This document shows positions 25,795 to 35,417 of a DNA stretch of 59,577 nucleotides, in pieces. The DNA is from an uncultured Eubacteriales bacterium. Lineage in GTDB: Bacteria; Bacillota; Clostridia; Oscillospirales; Ruminococcaceae. A model generated the notes under the pieces. That model was given only the letters and a program-made list of their open reading frames with translations, searched no databases and was not told the origin of the DNA. The position numbers and the translations under genes are program-made. Numbering within the stretch: position 1 is the first letter of the stretch; every line of letters starts with the position of its first letter. The stretch spans positions 1 to 59,577 of the forward strand of contig OMXI01000015.1 in NCBI GenBank assembly GCA_900314975.1, written 5' to 3'.

Positions 25795-26056
25795 AATACT
25801 TCTAAACACAGTGACCAAGAGAGTAAGCGTGCTGTAATGACTTACAGAGAGAGTCCGAGCGGTCATCACCGTTTTCTGCAACGGACTTAATTCAAAGCAC
25901 ACCGAAGTTCACTTGCGAGTGGTTTTGCCGAAACAAAAGTAAGCAAAAACGTGTGTCAGCGTTAATGACAGGGGAGTGTCGGCTCCTATCAAACAGGTGG
26001 TATAACAAGTATCTTATGGGTCTTGTCCTTTTTGGGATAAGACCTTTTATATTTTT
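25795..26056 (+). ncRNA. T-box riboswitch, phenylalanine specifier (UUC)
   Basis: Leader of pheST. Stem I contains AGAGAG-type bulge sequences (CAAGAGAGTAAG at 25818; ACAGAGAGAGTCC at 25844). The specifier loop reads GAAG-TTC-A with the Phe codon TTC at 25908-25910. The T-box bulge AGGTGGTAT is at 25995-26003, and the terminator hairpin pairs 26019-26028 with 26034-26044 before a T-rich run (26045-26056). Uncharged tRNA-Phe should favour the antiterminator and raise pheST expression. The codon matches the downstream synthetase, which strongly supports the assignment. Confidence 0.95.
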
Positions 26057-26072
26057 CGGGAGGTAAAAGCAA

Positions 26073-27092
26073 ATGAAGGAACAGCTCAAAAGTATTGAGG
26101 AACGCGCAAAAGCCGAGCTTAAAGAAATAAGCGAAACCAAAGTGCTGGAAGAGTTCAGAGTCAGGTACCTGGGCAAAAAGGGCGAGCTTACAGCGATACT
26201 TAAGCAGATGGGACAGCTTTCCGCAGAGGAAAGACCAATCATCGGACAGCTTGCAAACAAGGTCAGAGCAGACATTGAAAGCGCATTGAGCGCAAGAGTC
26301 AGCGAGCTTAAATCTGCCGCAGAGACTGCAAGGCTCAAAAGCGAGACCCTTGACGTAACACTGCCCGGCAAGAGAGCGAGAATAGGCAGACCTCACCCGC
26401 TGGACGCAGTGCTTGAGGACGTTGAGGAAGTATTTTTGGGCATGGGCTTTGATATAGTCGAGGGACCCGAGGTAGAGACAGACCATTACTGCTTTGAGGC
26501 GCTCAATATGCCGCCGCACCACCCTGCAAGAGATACGCAGGATACATTCTACATCTCCGACAGCGTGCTTTTGAGAACGCAGACATCTTCCGTTCAGATT
26601 AGAACAATGGAAAAGATGAAGCCGCCTATCAGAATAATCTCACCGGGCAGAGTTTACCGCTCTGATGCGGTCGATGCAACGCATTCACCGCTTTTTCATC
26701 AGATAGAGGGACTTGTTATCGACAAGGGCGTTACTATGGGTGACCTTAAAGGAACGCTTGAGCTTCTGATGAAAAGACTTTACGGCGACAGCGCAAAGAT
26801 AAGGCTTCGTCCGCACCATTTCCCGTATACCGAGCCTTCGGCAGAGGTCGATATGATGTGCTTCAACTGTCAGGGACAGGGCTGTTCCATGTGCAAGCAG
26901 GAGGGCTGGGTTGAGCTTCTCGGTGCAGGTATGGTACACCCCAAGGTGCTTGAAGAATGCGGCATTGACCCAGAGGTCTACAGCGGCTTTGCATTCGGTA
27001 TCGGTCTTGAAAGAATTACAATGGGCAGATACAACATCAACGATATGCGTCTGCTTTACGAAAACGATATGCGCTTTTTAGAGCAGTTCTGA
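26073..27092 (+). CDS. pheS: Phenylalanine-tRNA ligase alpha subunit
   Basis: 339 aa cytoplasmic class II synthetase subunit. A coiled-coil N-terminus (about 1-85) precedes the catalytic core with motif 2 ([24 protein letters not shown]), FTEPS-like [10 protein letters not shown], and motif 3 [25 protein letters not shown] at 26073, directly behind the T-box terminator. pheT follows after 18 nt. Confidence 0.98.
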   Translation: MKEQLKSIEERAKAELKEISETKVLEEFRVRYLGKKGELTAILKQMGQLSAEERPIIGQLANKVRADIESALSARVSELKSAAETARLKSETLDVTLPGKRARIGRPHPLDAVLEDVEEVFLGMGFDIVEGPEVETDHYCFEALNMPPHHPARDTQDTFYISDSVLLRTQTSSVQIRTMEKMKPPIRIISPGRVYRSDAVDATHSPLFHQIEGLVIDKGVTMGDLKGTLELLMKRLYGDSAKIRLRPHHFPYTEPSAEVDMMCFNCQGQGCSMCKQEGWVELLGAGMVHPKVLEECGIDPEVYSGFAFGIGLERITMGRYNINDMRLLYENDMRFLEQF

Positions 27093-27110
27093 TAAGGGAG
27101 GTATAACAGC

Positions 27111-29525
27111 ATGGATTTATCAATGAGATGGCTCGCAGATTACGTTGACTGCGATATGCCAATAAAGGAATTTGTAAGCGGTATCACCCTTTCAGGCTCA
27201 AAGGTCGAGTGCTTTGAAACAGAGGGCGACTACCTTTCAAACGTTGTTGTAGGTCAGGTCAAGGAGATAGAGCGTCACCCAGACTCCGACCATATGTTCA
27301 TCACGCAGGTGGATGTCGGCGAGAGCGAGCTTGTGCAGATAGTTACAGGCGCGCAGAACGTCAAGAAGGACGATTTTGTGCCCGTTGCAAAGCATAAGTC
27401 GACCGTTCTGCACGAGGGCAAGCAGGTCAAGATAACCAAGGGCAAGCTTCGCGGCGTGGCATCAAACGGAATGCTTTGTTCGCTGGGCGAGCTTGGTCTG
27501 ACGGTTCACGATTTCCCGTACGCTATCGAGGACGGTATCTTCATTTTGGGTGACGACTGCGACAAGACAATAGGCAAGGACATCAGAGAGGCTATCGGCT
27601 TTAACGATACAAAGGTAGAGTTCGAGATAACCTCAAACCGCCCCGATTGTATGTCGGTCATCGGACTTGCAAGAGAAACAGCCGCGACCTTTGGCAAAAC
27701 ACTTAATGTCAAAAAGCCCGAATACAAGGGCGTCAGCGGCAACATAAACGACGTTATCAGCGTCAAGATACACAACACACAGCTTTGCCCAAGATATATG
27801 GCGGCTGTCGTTAAGAACGTTAAGATAGAGCAGTCACCTCGCTGGCTGAGAGAGCGTCTGCGCGCAAGCGGCGTTCGCCCGATAAACAATTTTGTCGACA
27901 TCACAAACTTTGTAATGCTCGAGTACGGCCACCCGATGCACGCATTTGACCTGCGCTATGTCGGCGGAAACGCTATAAACATCAGAAACGCACAGCAGGG
28001 CGAAAAGATAACCACCCTTGACGGAGTCGAAAGAGAGCTTTCAAGCGAAATGCTCGTTATCGCCGATGCGGATAAGCCTGTTGCAGTAGCGGGCGTAATG
28101 GGCGGTGAGTACAGCGGCATTATGGACGACACCACAACGGTCGTTTTCGAGTCTGCCTGCTTTGACGGCGCAAGCGTAAGAACGACTGCAAAGAAGCTGG
28201 GTATGCGTACAGACGCATCTTCAAGATACGAAAAGGGACTTGACCCGCACAACTGCTATGACGCACTTATGAGAGCCTGCCAGCTGGTTGAAGAGCTCGG
28301 CGCGGGCGAGGTGCTTGATACCCATATCGACGAGGATTTCCACGACGATACACCAAAGTCGGTAGAGTTTGACAGCGCGTGGATAAACCGTTTCCTCGGC
28401 ACAAATATCCCCGAGCAGAAGATGATAGACTACCTCACAAGCCTTGAGTTTGAGGTGAAAGGCGGCAAGGTGTATGTTCCGCATTTCAGAATAGATATCG
28501 AAAGAAAAGCAGACGTTGCAGAGGAAGTCGCAAGACTTTTCGATTACAACAATATCGAGGGCACTATCATCAGAGGCGTTGCACAGGCGCAGAGAACTCC
28601 CAAGCAGAAGTTTGAAAGAGCAGTCAAGAGAGCTATGTTCGCCTGCGGTGTCAACGAGATTGAAACGTTCTCGTTTGTATCGCCAAAGTTTTTTGACAAG
28701 ATAAATCTGCCAGCAGATTCCTCTTTGAGAAACTGCGTGAAGATAACCAACCCCTTGGGCGAGGACACAAGCGTTATGAGAACCACTATCCTGCCGTCAA
28801 TATGCGAAACGCTTGCAAGAAACAACAACTACAGAAACCCCGAGTGCTATGTGTTTGAGCTTGGAAACGAGTATCTGCCCGCAGAGAACGAGATACTGCC
28901 CAACGAGCCTGAAAGACTTGGCATAGGTGTTTACGATACCGTTTCGGGCTTTGATTTCTACGACCTCAAGGGAATGGTCGAGAACGTGCTTGACAGAGTC
29001 GGCGCAAAGAACGTGACCTTTGAAAAAGCGGATAAGGACTGCGGTTATGACGAGTTCTACGCTTTCCACCCCGGCAGAGTCGCAGTGGTCAGGGTCGCAG
29101 GAACAGCAGTCGGCATCTTCGGCGAGCTTCACCCAAAAACGCTTGAAAACTACGGAATGTCTATGCGCGCATACGCAGGCAAGCTCGACCTGCCCGAGAT
29201 AATGGAAAGCTCCGAGCCGCAAAAGGTCTACAAGCCGCTTCCGAAATACCCTGCGACAACAAGAGATATCGCTGTTGTGTGCGACGACGAAATACCCGTT
29301 GCAGAGCTTGAAAAGGCTATCACAATGGCTGTCGGCTCGATACTTGAAAAGGTCACGCTGTTTGACGTTTATAAGGGCGAGCAGATCGAAAAGGGCAAAA
29401 AGAGCGTTGCTTACTCTATCTCAATGCGCTCGCACGAGGGAACACTTACAGACGAGCAGGCTGACAAGGCTATGGAAAAGGTTCTCAAAGAGCTGTCGGC
29501 AATCGGCGCAGAGCTTCGCGCATAA
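27111..29525 (+). CDS. pheT: Phenylalanine-tRNA ligase beta subunit
   Basis: 804 aa, the usual length. Domains in order: N-terminal tRNA-binding OB (EMAP-like, about 40-150, DSDHMFITQVDVG), B3/B4 editing region (about 210-400, with RPINNFVDITNFVMLEYG), B5 domain, catalytic-like core (about 480-690) and C-terminal ferredoxin-like anticodon-binding domain (about 710-804, PATTRDIAVVCDD). RBS GGGAGG, ATG 27111. Confidence 0.98.
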   Translation: MDLSMRWLADYVDCDMPIKEFVSGITLSGSKVECFETEGDYLSNVVVGQVKEIERHPDSDHMFITQVDVGESELVQIVTGAQNVKKDDFVPVAKHKSTVLHEGKQVKITKGKLRGVASNGMLCSLGELGLTVHDFPYAIEDGIFILGDDCDKTIGKDIREAIGFNDTKVEFEITSNRPDCMSVIGLARETAATFGKTLNVKKPEYKGVSGNINDVISVKIHNTQLCPRYMAAVVKNVKIEQSPRWLRERLRASGVRPINNFVDITNFVMLEYGHPMHAFDLRYVGGNAINIRNAQQGEKITTLDGVERELSSEMLVIADADKPVAVAGVMGGEYSGIMDDTTTVVFESACFDGASVRTTAKKLGMRTDASSRYEKGLDPHNCYDALMRACQLVEELGAGEVLDTHIDEDFHDDTPKSVEFDSAWINRFLGTNIPEQKMIDYLTSLEFEVKGGKVYVPHFRIDIERKADVAEEVARLFDYNNIEGTIIRGVAQAQRTPKQKFERAVKRAMFACGVNEIETFSFVSPKFFDKINLPADSSLRNCVKITNPLGEDTSVMRTTILPSICETLARNNNYRNPECYVFELGNEYLPAENEILPNEPERLGIGVYDTVSGFDFYDLKGMVENVLDRVGAKNVTFEKADKDCGYDEFYAFHPGRVAVVRVAGTAVGIFGELHPKTLENYGMSMRAYAGKLDLPEIMESSEPQKVYKPLPKYPATTRDIAVVCDDEIPVAELEKAITMAVGSILEKVTLFDVYKGEQIEKGKKSVAYSISMRSHEGTLTDEQADKAMEKVLKELSAIGAELRA

Positions 29526-29547
29526 CTTTACGCGTAGTAAAAAAATC

Positions 29548-29570
29548 AACTGCCGTTTTGTGCAGTTTTC
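29548..29570 (+). terminator. Weak terminator after pheT
   Basis: Six-bp stem AACTGC (29548-29553) with GCAGTT (29562-29567) followed by TTC. Short and weak. Confidence 0.45.
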
Positions 29571-29589
29571 ATAAAAATATAAAAATTGC

Positions 29590-29618
29590 TTGTTATTTTG
29601 CTTTGTATGGAGTATAAT
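29590..29618 (+). promoter_or_regulatory. Promoter of ireB
   Basis: TTGTTA at 29590-29595, 17-nt spacer, TATAAT at 29613-29618. Start near 29625, 42 nt before the ATG. Confidence 0.75.
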
Positions 29619-29666
29619 AATAACGTAGAACAAAACTAAAGCACACTACACAAGGGGGATAAGCTT

Positions 29667-29915
29667 ATGCATGATCAGACTTTGGAATTTTCCATTGTGG
29701 ACGATAAGGACAAGGAACTTAAAGACAATCTTACGACCATATACGAGGCGCTCAAGGAAAAGGGCTACAACCCCGTAAACCAGATAGTAGGTTATATTCT
29801 CTCCGAGGACCCGACCTACATAACCACATATAACAATGCAAGGAGCCTTATCCGTCACATTGACCGTGATGAGCTTTTGCAGGCTATGGTTAAAGCATAC
29901 CTCAAAGTGAAATAA
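29667..29915 (+). CDS. ireB: IreB family regulatory phosphoprotein
   Basis: 82 aa, the whole length of the IreB/YrzL (UPF0297) family, small helical dimers phosphorylated by the PASTA kinase IreK in Enterococcus. Conserved GYNPVNQIVGYILSEDPTYITTYNNARSLIRHIDRDE is intact, as is an N-terminal T residue after MHDQ. RBS GGGGGAT precedes ATG 29667. In many Firmicutes ireB is followed by the ruvX/yqgF resolvase and yrzB; here it stands alone with its own promoter and terminator. No PASTA kinase is in the window. Confidence 0.93.
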   Translation: MHDQTLEFSIVDDKDKELKDNLTTIYEALKEKGYNPVNQIVGYILSEDPTYITTYNNARSLIRHIDRDELLQAMVKAYLKVK

Positions 29916-29927
29916 GGTTTTTGACAA

Positions 29928-29957
29928 AGCGGCAGTTATTGCCGCTTGTTTTTTTGA
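29928..29957 (+). terminator. Rho-independent terminator of ireB
   Basis: Stem AAGCGGCA (29928-29935) with TGCCGCTT (29941-29948), then GTTTTTTT. Confidence 0.92.
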
Positions 29958-29983
29958 TAAATTTCATTCCTTTGCAGATAATA
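29955..29983 (+). promoter_or_regulatory. Probable promoter of the deacetylase gene
   Basis: TTGATA at 29955-29960, 17-nt spacer, GATAAT at 29978-29983. The -35 box overlaps the T run of the preceding terminator. Confidence 0.55.
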
Positions 29984-30012
29984 GTTGTATCAAACCGCAA
30001 AGGAGTAAACTT

Positions 30013-30831
30013 ATGAAAAAAATCACAGCTATTCTTGCCCTTGCAATCGTGCTGACGGGGTGCGCCGAAAGGGAAGTCGACAGACCCGATCTGCCCGAGC
30101 AGACAAGCGTTACAATGACCGCACAGCAGGCAGAGGCTAAAAAGACCGATGTTTCAAAGCTGTCGCGCACAAAGATAGGCTACGGCTCGGGCGTGCAGAC
30201 AGACGAAAAGAACCGCACTACTGGCGCTCTTGATTTCAACAAGCGCTATTCACAGCTTGGCGCAACGGCTATAAACACAGACGATGCAAAGATAACGCTG
30301 ACCTTTGACCAGGGCTACGAAAACGGCTATACCGCAAAGATACTCGACACCCTCAAAGAGAAAAAGGTCAGAGCAGTGTTCTTTCTGCTAAAGGACTATG
30401 CCGAAAAGAACCCCGAGCTTGTCAAGCGTATGATAGACGAGGGTCATATCATCGGCAACCACTCGGTACACCACTATTCAATGCCTACTCTGGACGAAAA
30501 GACCTGCGAGAGCGAGATAACTGATATGCACAAGTATGTTAAGGATACCTTCGGCTATGAAATGAACCTGTTCCGTCCGCCGATGGGCGAGTTCTCGGAG
30601 CTTTCGCTGACGGTGACCAAAAATTGCGGCTATCAGACAATGATGTGGAGCTTTGCCTATGCCGATTGGGATACAAAAAAACAGCCCGACCCTGTAACAA
30701 GTGAGAAAAAGCTCGTAAATGCGGCGCACGAGGGCGCTATCTACCTTCTGCACAGCGTTTCAAAGACCAATGCCGAAATACTGGGAAATGTCATTGACGG
30801 CATAAGAGCAAATGGCTTTGAGTTCAATTGA
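30013..30831 (+). CDS. Polysaccharide deacetylase lipoprotein, PdaA-like
   Basis: 272 aa. A lipoprotein signal peptide ends in LTGC (C17), then a 70-residue linker, then a NodB domain. The first NodB motif reads TFDQGYENGY, as in PdaA proteins (delta-lactam-biosynthetic de-N-acetylases), where the second Asp of the usual TFDDG is replaced. HSVHH and RPPMGEFS are the other catalytic blocks, and LLHSVSKTNAE holds the last histidine. It should remove acetyl groups from muramic acid or a related cell-wall sugar outside the membrane. RBS AAAGGAG, ATG 30013. The gene is monocistronic. Confidence 0.88.
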   Translation: MKKITAILALAIVLTGCAEREVDRPDLPEQTSVTMTAQQAEAKKTDVSKLSRTKIGYGSGVQTDEKNRTTGALDFNKRYSQLGATAINTDDAKITLTFDQGYENGYTAKILDTLKEKKVRAVFFLLKDYAEKNPELVKRMIDEGHIIGNHSVHHYSMPTLDEKTCESEITDMHKYVKDTFGYEMNLFRPPMGEFSELSLTVTKNCGYQTMMWSFAYADWDTKKQPDPVTSEKKLVNAAHEGAIYLLHSVSKTNAEILGNVIDGIRANGFEFN

Positions 30832-30839
30832 TGCCATAG

Positions 30840-30873
30840 CAGCGTCTGCAAAGGTAATAGCAGGCGCTGTTTT
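30840..30873 (+). terminator. Probable terminator of the deacetylase gene
   Basis: Stem CAGCGTCTGC (30840-30849) with GCAGGCGCTG (30860-30869, one G-U), then four T. Confidence 0.65.
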
Positions 30874-30908
30874 CACATACTTATCACACGGATTTCATCA
30901 TAATATCG

Positions 30909-30937
30909 TTGACATCAGAGGGTAAAAGTGGTATAAA
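30909..30937 (+). promoter_or_regulatory. Promoter of the secreted protein gene
   Basis: TTGACA at 30909-30914, 17-nt spacer, TATAAA at 30932-30937; start near 30944. Confidence 0.8.
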
Positions 30938-30988
30938 TATAAATGTAAAACGAGAATAATGCATCGTATTCTTAAGGAGGATGAGAAC

Positions 30989-32659
30989 ATGATAAAAAAT
31001 AAAGTGTTGACACCTGTTCTTGCGGGAGTTCTCGGAGTAAGTGTCGTAGGTTCGGGAATCGGCTACTATCTCGTAAATAAAGACGGCGATAAGACGCTCA
31101 AGCCCGAGCAGACAATGGATACCATGAAGCTGTCTCTCACACAGGTCGAGCAGACGGTGAACGATAATGTTACCGACGTTGAAAAGGCTGTAAAGGGCGA
31201 GCTTGATTACGCATACGATTCAAGCCTGAAGATAACCTTCGGCGAGGGCATGACCACAGGCGGCTTGACGATGAACACAAACGGCAAGCAGTCTATCAAG
31301 CCTATCGAGATTGATACCAAGGTAAAGCAGAAGGGTCAGAATTCGCAGGCTGACATCACAGCAAAGTACAACGACGCTACACTCGTTACCCTTGAAACTA
31401 TCTACGCAAGGGATAAGAATGCGGCATATTTCAGAATCCCCGAGCTCAGCTCTGCATATATCACAGCTACCGAGGAGGATCTGAAAAAGACCTTTGAGGA
31501 GTATGCAAATAAAGCACAGACACGCAGAGGTACTACAATACCTGATGCACAGACCGATACAAAGCTTGACCTTAAGAATTTCGGCGTGCAGACACCCGAG
31601 CTTAAGGCTATCGACAGCGCAAAGCTTGAAAAGAGCCTTAAAGAATATTTTGAGCTGTTCAAGAGCAAGCTCCCCGCAAAGAAGGATAACGGAACAGTTT
31701 CGGGCGATATCAACGGAAATGCTTACAATTATAAGGTAGTTACCTATACTGTAACAGGCAAGCAGATGCAGGAAGCTCTGAATGCAGTGCTTGATAAGAT
31801 GGCTGGCGATGCAGACCTCAAGAAGATGTTTGATGACCAGATGGCTGCAAACAAAAACAAGGTCGACAGCGAGATAAAGAGCTATGCAGACCTTATCGCA
31901 AAGCTCAAGAAGGAAACTGCAATAAAGGAACAGGACGCTAACAAGACCGCATCTTTCGACGTTTACTACGACGGTGAGGAGATAGTTGGCGGCGCTATTA
32001 ACTACGATAACAAGTCACTTGCAAAGGCTGTTCTTGTAAGCAAGCAGGACGTTAATGCGATCGACGTTGCAATTTCTGACAACAACGGCAAGCAGCTGCT
32101 CACAGTCAAGGGTTCTTCAAAGCTTACAGACGGAACTATCAGCGGCTCTTACAGCATCAATGCAAATGCTGATAACAATGCTGCCTTCAACGGCACACTC
32201 ACACTCGATAAAGTAGTTATCAAGGACGATTACTTCAGCGGTACTGTAAGCCTCAGCTTCAACAGCACAAGCAAGACAGGCAAGGCACAGGCGTTCGCTG
32301 TAAAGATCTCCGGCAACTGCACAAAGGATAAGAAGGACCTCAAGTTCTCTGTTGACACAAACGGCAAGAATATGATGACTGTTGAGTTCAAGCAGAACAA
32401 GACCGAGGCTACCGACGTTGCAGTGCCGACACAAAACGTATTTACAACCAGCCAGCTTGAGCAGTACAAGGCTACCTGCGATTTCGATAATTTCAAGGAG
32501 AACATCAACAATGCTCTGGGAACCAACGTGTTCAGCATTTTTGACAGCTTTGGAAAGCTTGGAAACAGCACTATCGGAAAATCAGCAACAAGCGGCAGCA
32601 CAACGGGCAGAACGACTACAATTGATATGTCGGATCTTTCTGACCTGTACAGCCTCTGA
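30989..32659 (+). CDS. Signal-anchored extracytoplasmic protein of unknown function
   Basis: 556 aa, family not recognised (possibly DUF6583-like). One N-terminal hydrophobic helix (about 7-31) anchors it in the membrane. The rest is hydrophilic, Lys/Asp/Asn-rich with alternating strands such as GSYSINANADNNAAFNGTLTLDK and a central helical stretch (about 150-200 and 285-320). The C-terminal 25 residues are Ser/Thr/Gly-rich. No catalytic motif, cysteine or cell-wall anchor is visible. ATG 30989 has AAGGAGG at 30974-30980 (8 nt); flanked by its own promoter and a strong terminator. Codon choice (GCA, CTT, AAG) is like that of highly expressed genes such as HU nearby. Confidence 0.75.
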   Translation: MIKNKVLTPVLAGVLGVSVVGSGIGYYLVNKDGDKTLKPEQTMDTMKLSLTQVEQTVNDNVTDVEKAVKGELDYAYDSSLKITFGEGMTTGGLTMNTNGKQSIKPIEIDTKVKQKGQNSQADITAKYNDATLVTLETIYARDKNAAYFRIPELSSAYITATEEDLKKTFEEYANKAQTRRGTTIPDAQTDTKLDLKNFGVQTPELKAIDSAKLEKSLKEYFELFKSKLPAKKDNGTVSGDINGNAYNYKVVTYTVTGKQMQEALNAVLDKMAGDADLKKMFDDQMAANKNKVDSEIKSYADLIAKLKKETAIKEQDANKTASFDVYYDGEEIVGGAINYDNKSLAKAVLVSKQDVNAIDVAISDNNGKQLLTVKGSSKLTDGTISGSYSINANADNNAAFNGTLTLDKVVIKDDYFSGTVSLSFNSTSKTGKAQAFAVKISGNCTKDKKDLKFSVDTNGKNMMTVEFKQNKTEATDVAVPTQNVFTTSQLEQYKATCDFDNFKENINNALGTNVFSIFDSFGKLGNSTIGKSATSGSTTGRTTTIDMSDLSDLYSL

Positions 32660-32671
32660 TACAGTAAATTC

Positions 32672-32698
32672 GAGCAGCCCTCGGGCTGCTCTTTTTTT
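32672..32698 (+). terminator. Strong rho-independent terminator
   Basis: Stem GAGCAGCCC (32672-32680) with GGGCTGCTC (32683-32691), two-base loop, seven T. Confidence 0.95.
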
Positions 32699-32764
32699 AT
32701 GCCCTGTCATAAGTACGCCTGCAAAGTCATACGATTAAAAAGGACTTGCTTTGGAGGCGATAGA

Positions 32765-34477
32765 TTGAATAAACAAGGCTTTCTTAAAGGCTCTGCGATA
32801 CTGCTGTTTACTGTTGCTTTTACAAAAGCACTGGGACTTTTGTACCGCATACCGCTTACACGGCTGCTCGGCGGCAGCGGAATGGGCTACTATTCCAGCG
32901 CGTTTTGCGTGTTCACTCCCGTTATGGCGATAGCCGCCGCAGGCATACCCTCTGCAATGGCGCGCCTTGCCGCAGAGAACTACGCATTTGAGCGTTTTGC
33001 AAATCTGCGCAAAACAAAACGCGTGGCAGTGCTGCTGTTTTCGGGAATAGGTCTTGTTCTTACCGCCGCAGTCATACTGCTCTCGATGCCTGCCGCGCAG
33101 CTATTTACAGGTCACAAAAACGCGGGCTACGCAATAGCCTGCCTTGCGCCAACGCTGCTTTTCTGCACGGCTATGTCGGTGTGGCGCGGCTATTTTGAGG
33201 GACTGCATAATATGTACCCGACAGCCGTTTCCGAAATCATCGAAACGCTGTTCAAGCTCGCACTGGGACTTGGCTTTGCATACTACACCTGTGCCCGCGC
33301 GCTGAACGAATATTCTGCCTGCGGCACCTGCTTTGGAACAAATTGCACAAGCGAGCAGCAAGCCTTGCAGACCGCGCTGCCGTTCGTTGCAGCCGCCTCG
33401 GTGCTGGGAACATCGCTGTCATCAGGTATTGCCTGTCTTTATATAATGGTGCGCTCAAAGCTGAAGGGTGACGGCATTACCCCGCAGATGCTGCAAAAGG
33501 ACAGACTTACCGACCGCACGGGCGAGATAGTGCGCAGGCTGCTTCGCTACAGTCTGCCTGTCTCGCTTGCCGCGCTTATAACGACTCTGACGGGTATGAT
33601 CGATATGCTGACCGTCAACCCCTGCGCTGCTGCCGCGATCTCTAAAAGCCCGCAGACTTTTTCCCACCTGCAAAACGGCGAACTGACCGCGCAGCAGCTG
33701 CCTAATTTTATCTACGGTTCGTACGAGGCACTTGCCGCTGCTGTCGCAGGTCTTGTGCCCACGCTCACCGCTATGCTTGGCAAAAGCGCCCTTGCAGGCA
33801 TTACTGAAAGCTTTGCAAAAGTCGATAACAAAGCAGTTTGCACACGATTGAACAAAATGATGACCCTTTGCGCTATGATAGCGTTTCCGTCGGGACTTGG
33901 GATAAGTCTGCTCTCGGAGGATATCCTCTCGCTGCTGTTTTCGGGGAGGACTGCCGAGATAGCAGTCGCCGCACCGAGCCTGCGAATACTCGGCGCAGCA
34001 GTCGTGCTGGTCAGCCTTTCACTGCCTTGCTTTACCATTCTTCAGGCGCTGGGCAAATCGCGTTGTGTCGCGCTGATAATGCTGCTCGGCGGTGTGATAA
34101 AGCTATGCGGAAACATCATACTTGTAAGCATACCGCGCTTTACGCTCACAGGTGCGGCGATATCGACCGTTGTGTCGGAGCTGTTTATCTGCATCGCAAC
34201 TGTTTTGCTCACATACAAGGCTGCAAGCTCTGAATGCGATGCCTCAAACGTCTTTGTGAAACCCCTTTACGCAGGGCTTATGTCAACCGCTGCAGCCTTT
34301 GTTGCTAAACAATCTGCGCTTAAATTACATTTATTTACACACAAACCTGCCCTTATTACGCTTTTTGCCCTTTCTTTTTCGGTCATTATGTACTTATTTG
34401 TGACTTTCTTATTGTGCGAAATGCCGAAAAATGTTTTAAATTCGTGGTTTTGTAAAAAAAATCGAAAAAACACTTGA
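32765..34477 (+). CDS. Oligosaccharide flippase (SpoVB/MurJ-type, MATE-like)
   Basis: 570 aa, about 14 hydrophobic helices. The start NKQGFLKGSAILLFTVAFTKALGLLYRIPLTRLLGG-like region, with GMGYYSSAF and the GIPSAMARL motif, matches the polysaccharide-transporter branch of the MOP superfamily that includes SpoVB and Ytg proteins; these move lipid-linked sugars outward. The start is TTG at 32765 with GGAGG at 32753-32757; the frame is open further upstream but that part runs into the terminator. An unusual Cys-rich loop (ACGTCFGTNC) lies between helices at about 185-195. mazG follows, but with its own promoter. Confidence 0.88.
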   Translation: MNKQGFLKGSAILLFTVAFTKALGLLYRIPLTRLLGGSGMGYYSSAFCVFTPVMAIAAAGIPSAMARLAAENYAFERFANLRKTKRVAVLLFSGIGLVLTAAVILLSMPAAQLFTGHKNAGYAIACLAPTLLFCTAMSVWRGYFEGLHNMYPTAVSEIIETLFKLALGLGFAYYTCARALNEYSACGTCFGTNCTSEQQALQTALPFVAAASVLGTSLSSGIACLYIMVRSKLKGDGITPQMLQKDRLTDRTGEIVRRLLRYSLPVSLAALITTLTGMIDMLTVNPCAAAAISKSPQTFSHLQNGELTAQQLPNFIYGSYEALAAAVAGLVPTLTAMLGKSALAGITESFAKVDNKAVCTRLNKMMTLCAMIAFPSGLGISLLSEDILSLLFSGRTAEIAVAAPSLRILGAAVVLVSLSLPCFTILQALGKSRCVALIMLLGGVIKLCGNIILVSIPRFTLTGAAISTVVSELFICIATVLLTYKAASSECDASNVFVKPLYAGLMSTAAAFVAKQSALKLHLFTHKPALITLFALSFSVIMYLFVTFLLCEMPKNVLNSWFCKKNRKNT

Positions 34478-34502
34478 AATTTTCGGCAAAGTGAGTTATT
34501 AT
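34474..34502 (+). promoter_or_regulatory. Promoter of mazG
   Basis: TTGAAA at 34474-34479, 17-nt spacer, TATTAT at 34497-34502. The -35 box overlaps the stop codon of the flippase gene. Confidence 0.65.
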
Positions 34503-34564
34503 AAGTAGGTACGATAAGTAGCGTGTTTATCGGTACTTAAGCGTTTTCGGAGAGTAGGTCGGTT

Positions 34565-35377
34565 ATGGATTCAGTCATCAGACAGCTTCTTGAAAAAAAA
34601 TCCTACAGCGTTGACGACCTCGTCACAATAGTAAGGATATTAAGAAGCGAAAACGGCTGCCCCTGGGATAAGGTGCAGACGCATAAGACTATCAAGAAGG
34701 ATTTTCTTGAGGAAACTTATGAGGTTATGGAGGCTATTGACTGCGACAGCCCCGAAATGATGCGCGAGGAGCTTGGCGACGTTCTGCTTCAGGTGGTTTT
34801 CCATACCGTGCTTGAATCCGAAGCGAAGCACTTTGAGCTTGAAGACGTTGCAAATGACGTTTGCAGAAAGCTTATCGTTCGGCACCCGCACGTGTTTGGT
34901 GACGTTAATGTTGACGGTGTTGACGACGTACTTCGCAATTGGGATTCGATAAAAATGGATACCAAGGGGCAGGAAACGTTTACAGATACGCTCAAAAGCG
35001 TACCGAAGAATTTCCCCGCACTGATGAGAGCGCAGAAGCTCGGCAAGCGTGCAGCGAAATCGGGTTTTGACTTTGAAAGCGCACAGCAAGCATTTGACGG
35101 GTTGAAAAGCGAGGTCGCAGAGATTGAGGCGGTGCTTGATGATAAGGAAAAAGCAGCCGAGGAGCTGGGAGATCTGATGTTCTCTTGTGTCAATGTGGCA
35201 CGCAAGCTGGATCTAGACGCGGAAGAGCTTTTAAGTCAGGCAAACGAAAAGTTCTTAAAGCGTTTTGAGAAAGTGGAAAATCTCACCGTACAGGACGGCG
35301 AGGATATCACAAAGCTGTCGCCCGAAAGGCTGGAAGAATACTGGCAGCGGGCAAAAAAAGTTGTAATTGATGAATAG
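34565..35377 (+). CDS. mazG: Nucleoside triphosphate pyrophosphohydrolase MazG
   Basis: 270 aa with two MazG domains. The first carries CPWDKVQTHKT and the Mg-binding EETYEVMEAID plus EELGDVLLQVVFH; the second SEVAEIEAVLDD and EELGDLMFSCVNVARKL. It hydrolyses NTPs to NMP and PPi, cleaning the nucleotide pool. RBS GGAG, ATG 34565. Followed by HU and RqcP, the same order as yabN-hbs/yabO-type neighbourhoods in Firmicutes. Confidence 0.95.
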   Translation: MDSVIRQLLEKKSYSVDDLVTIVRILRSENGCPWDKVQTHKTIKKDFLEETYEVMEAIDCDSPEMMREELGDVLLQVVFHTVLESEAKHFELEDVANDVCRKLIVRHPHVFGDVNVDGVDDVLRNWDSIKMDTKGQETFTDTLKSVPKNFPALMRAQKLGKRAAKSGFDFESAQQAFDGLKSEVAEIEAVLDDKEKAAEELGDLMFSCVNVARKLDLDAEELLSQANEKFLKRFEKVENLTVQDGEDITKLSPERLEEYWQRAKKVVIDE

Positions 35378-35417
35378 CAAGGCGCTGTTCGTTAATAATA
35401 TTAGGAGGTAGAAAACA

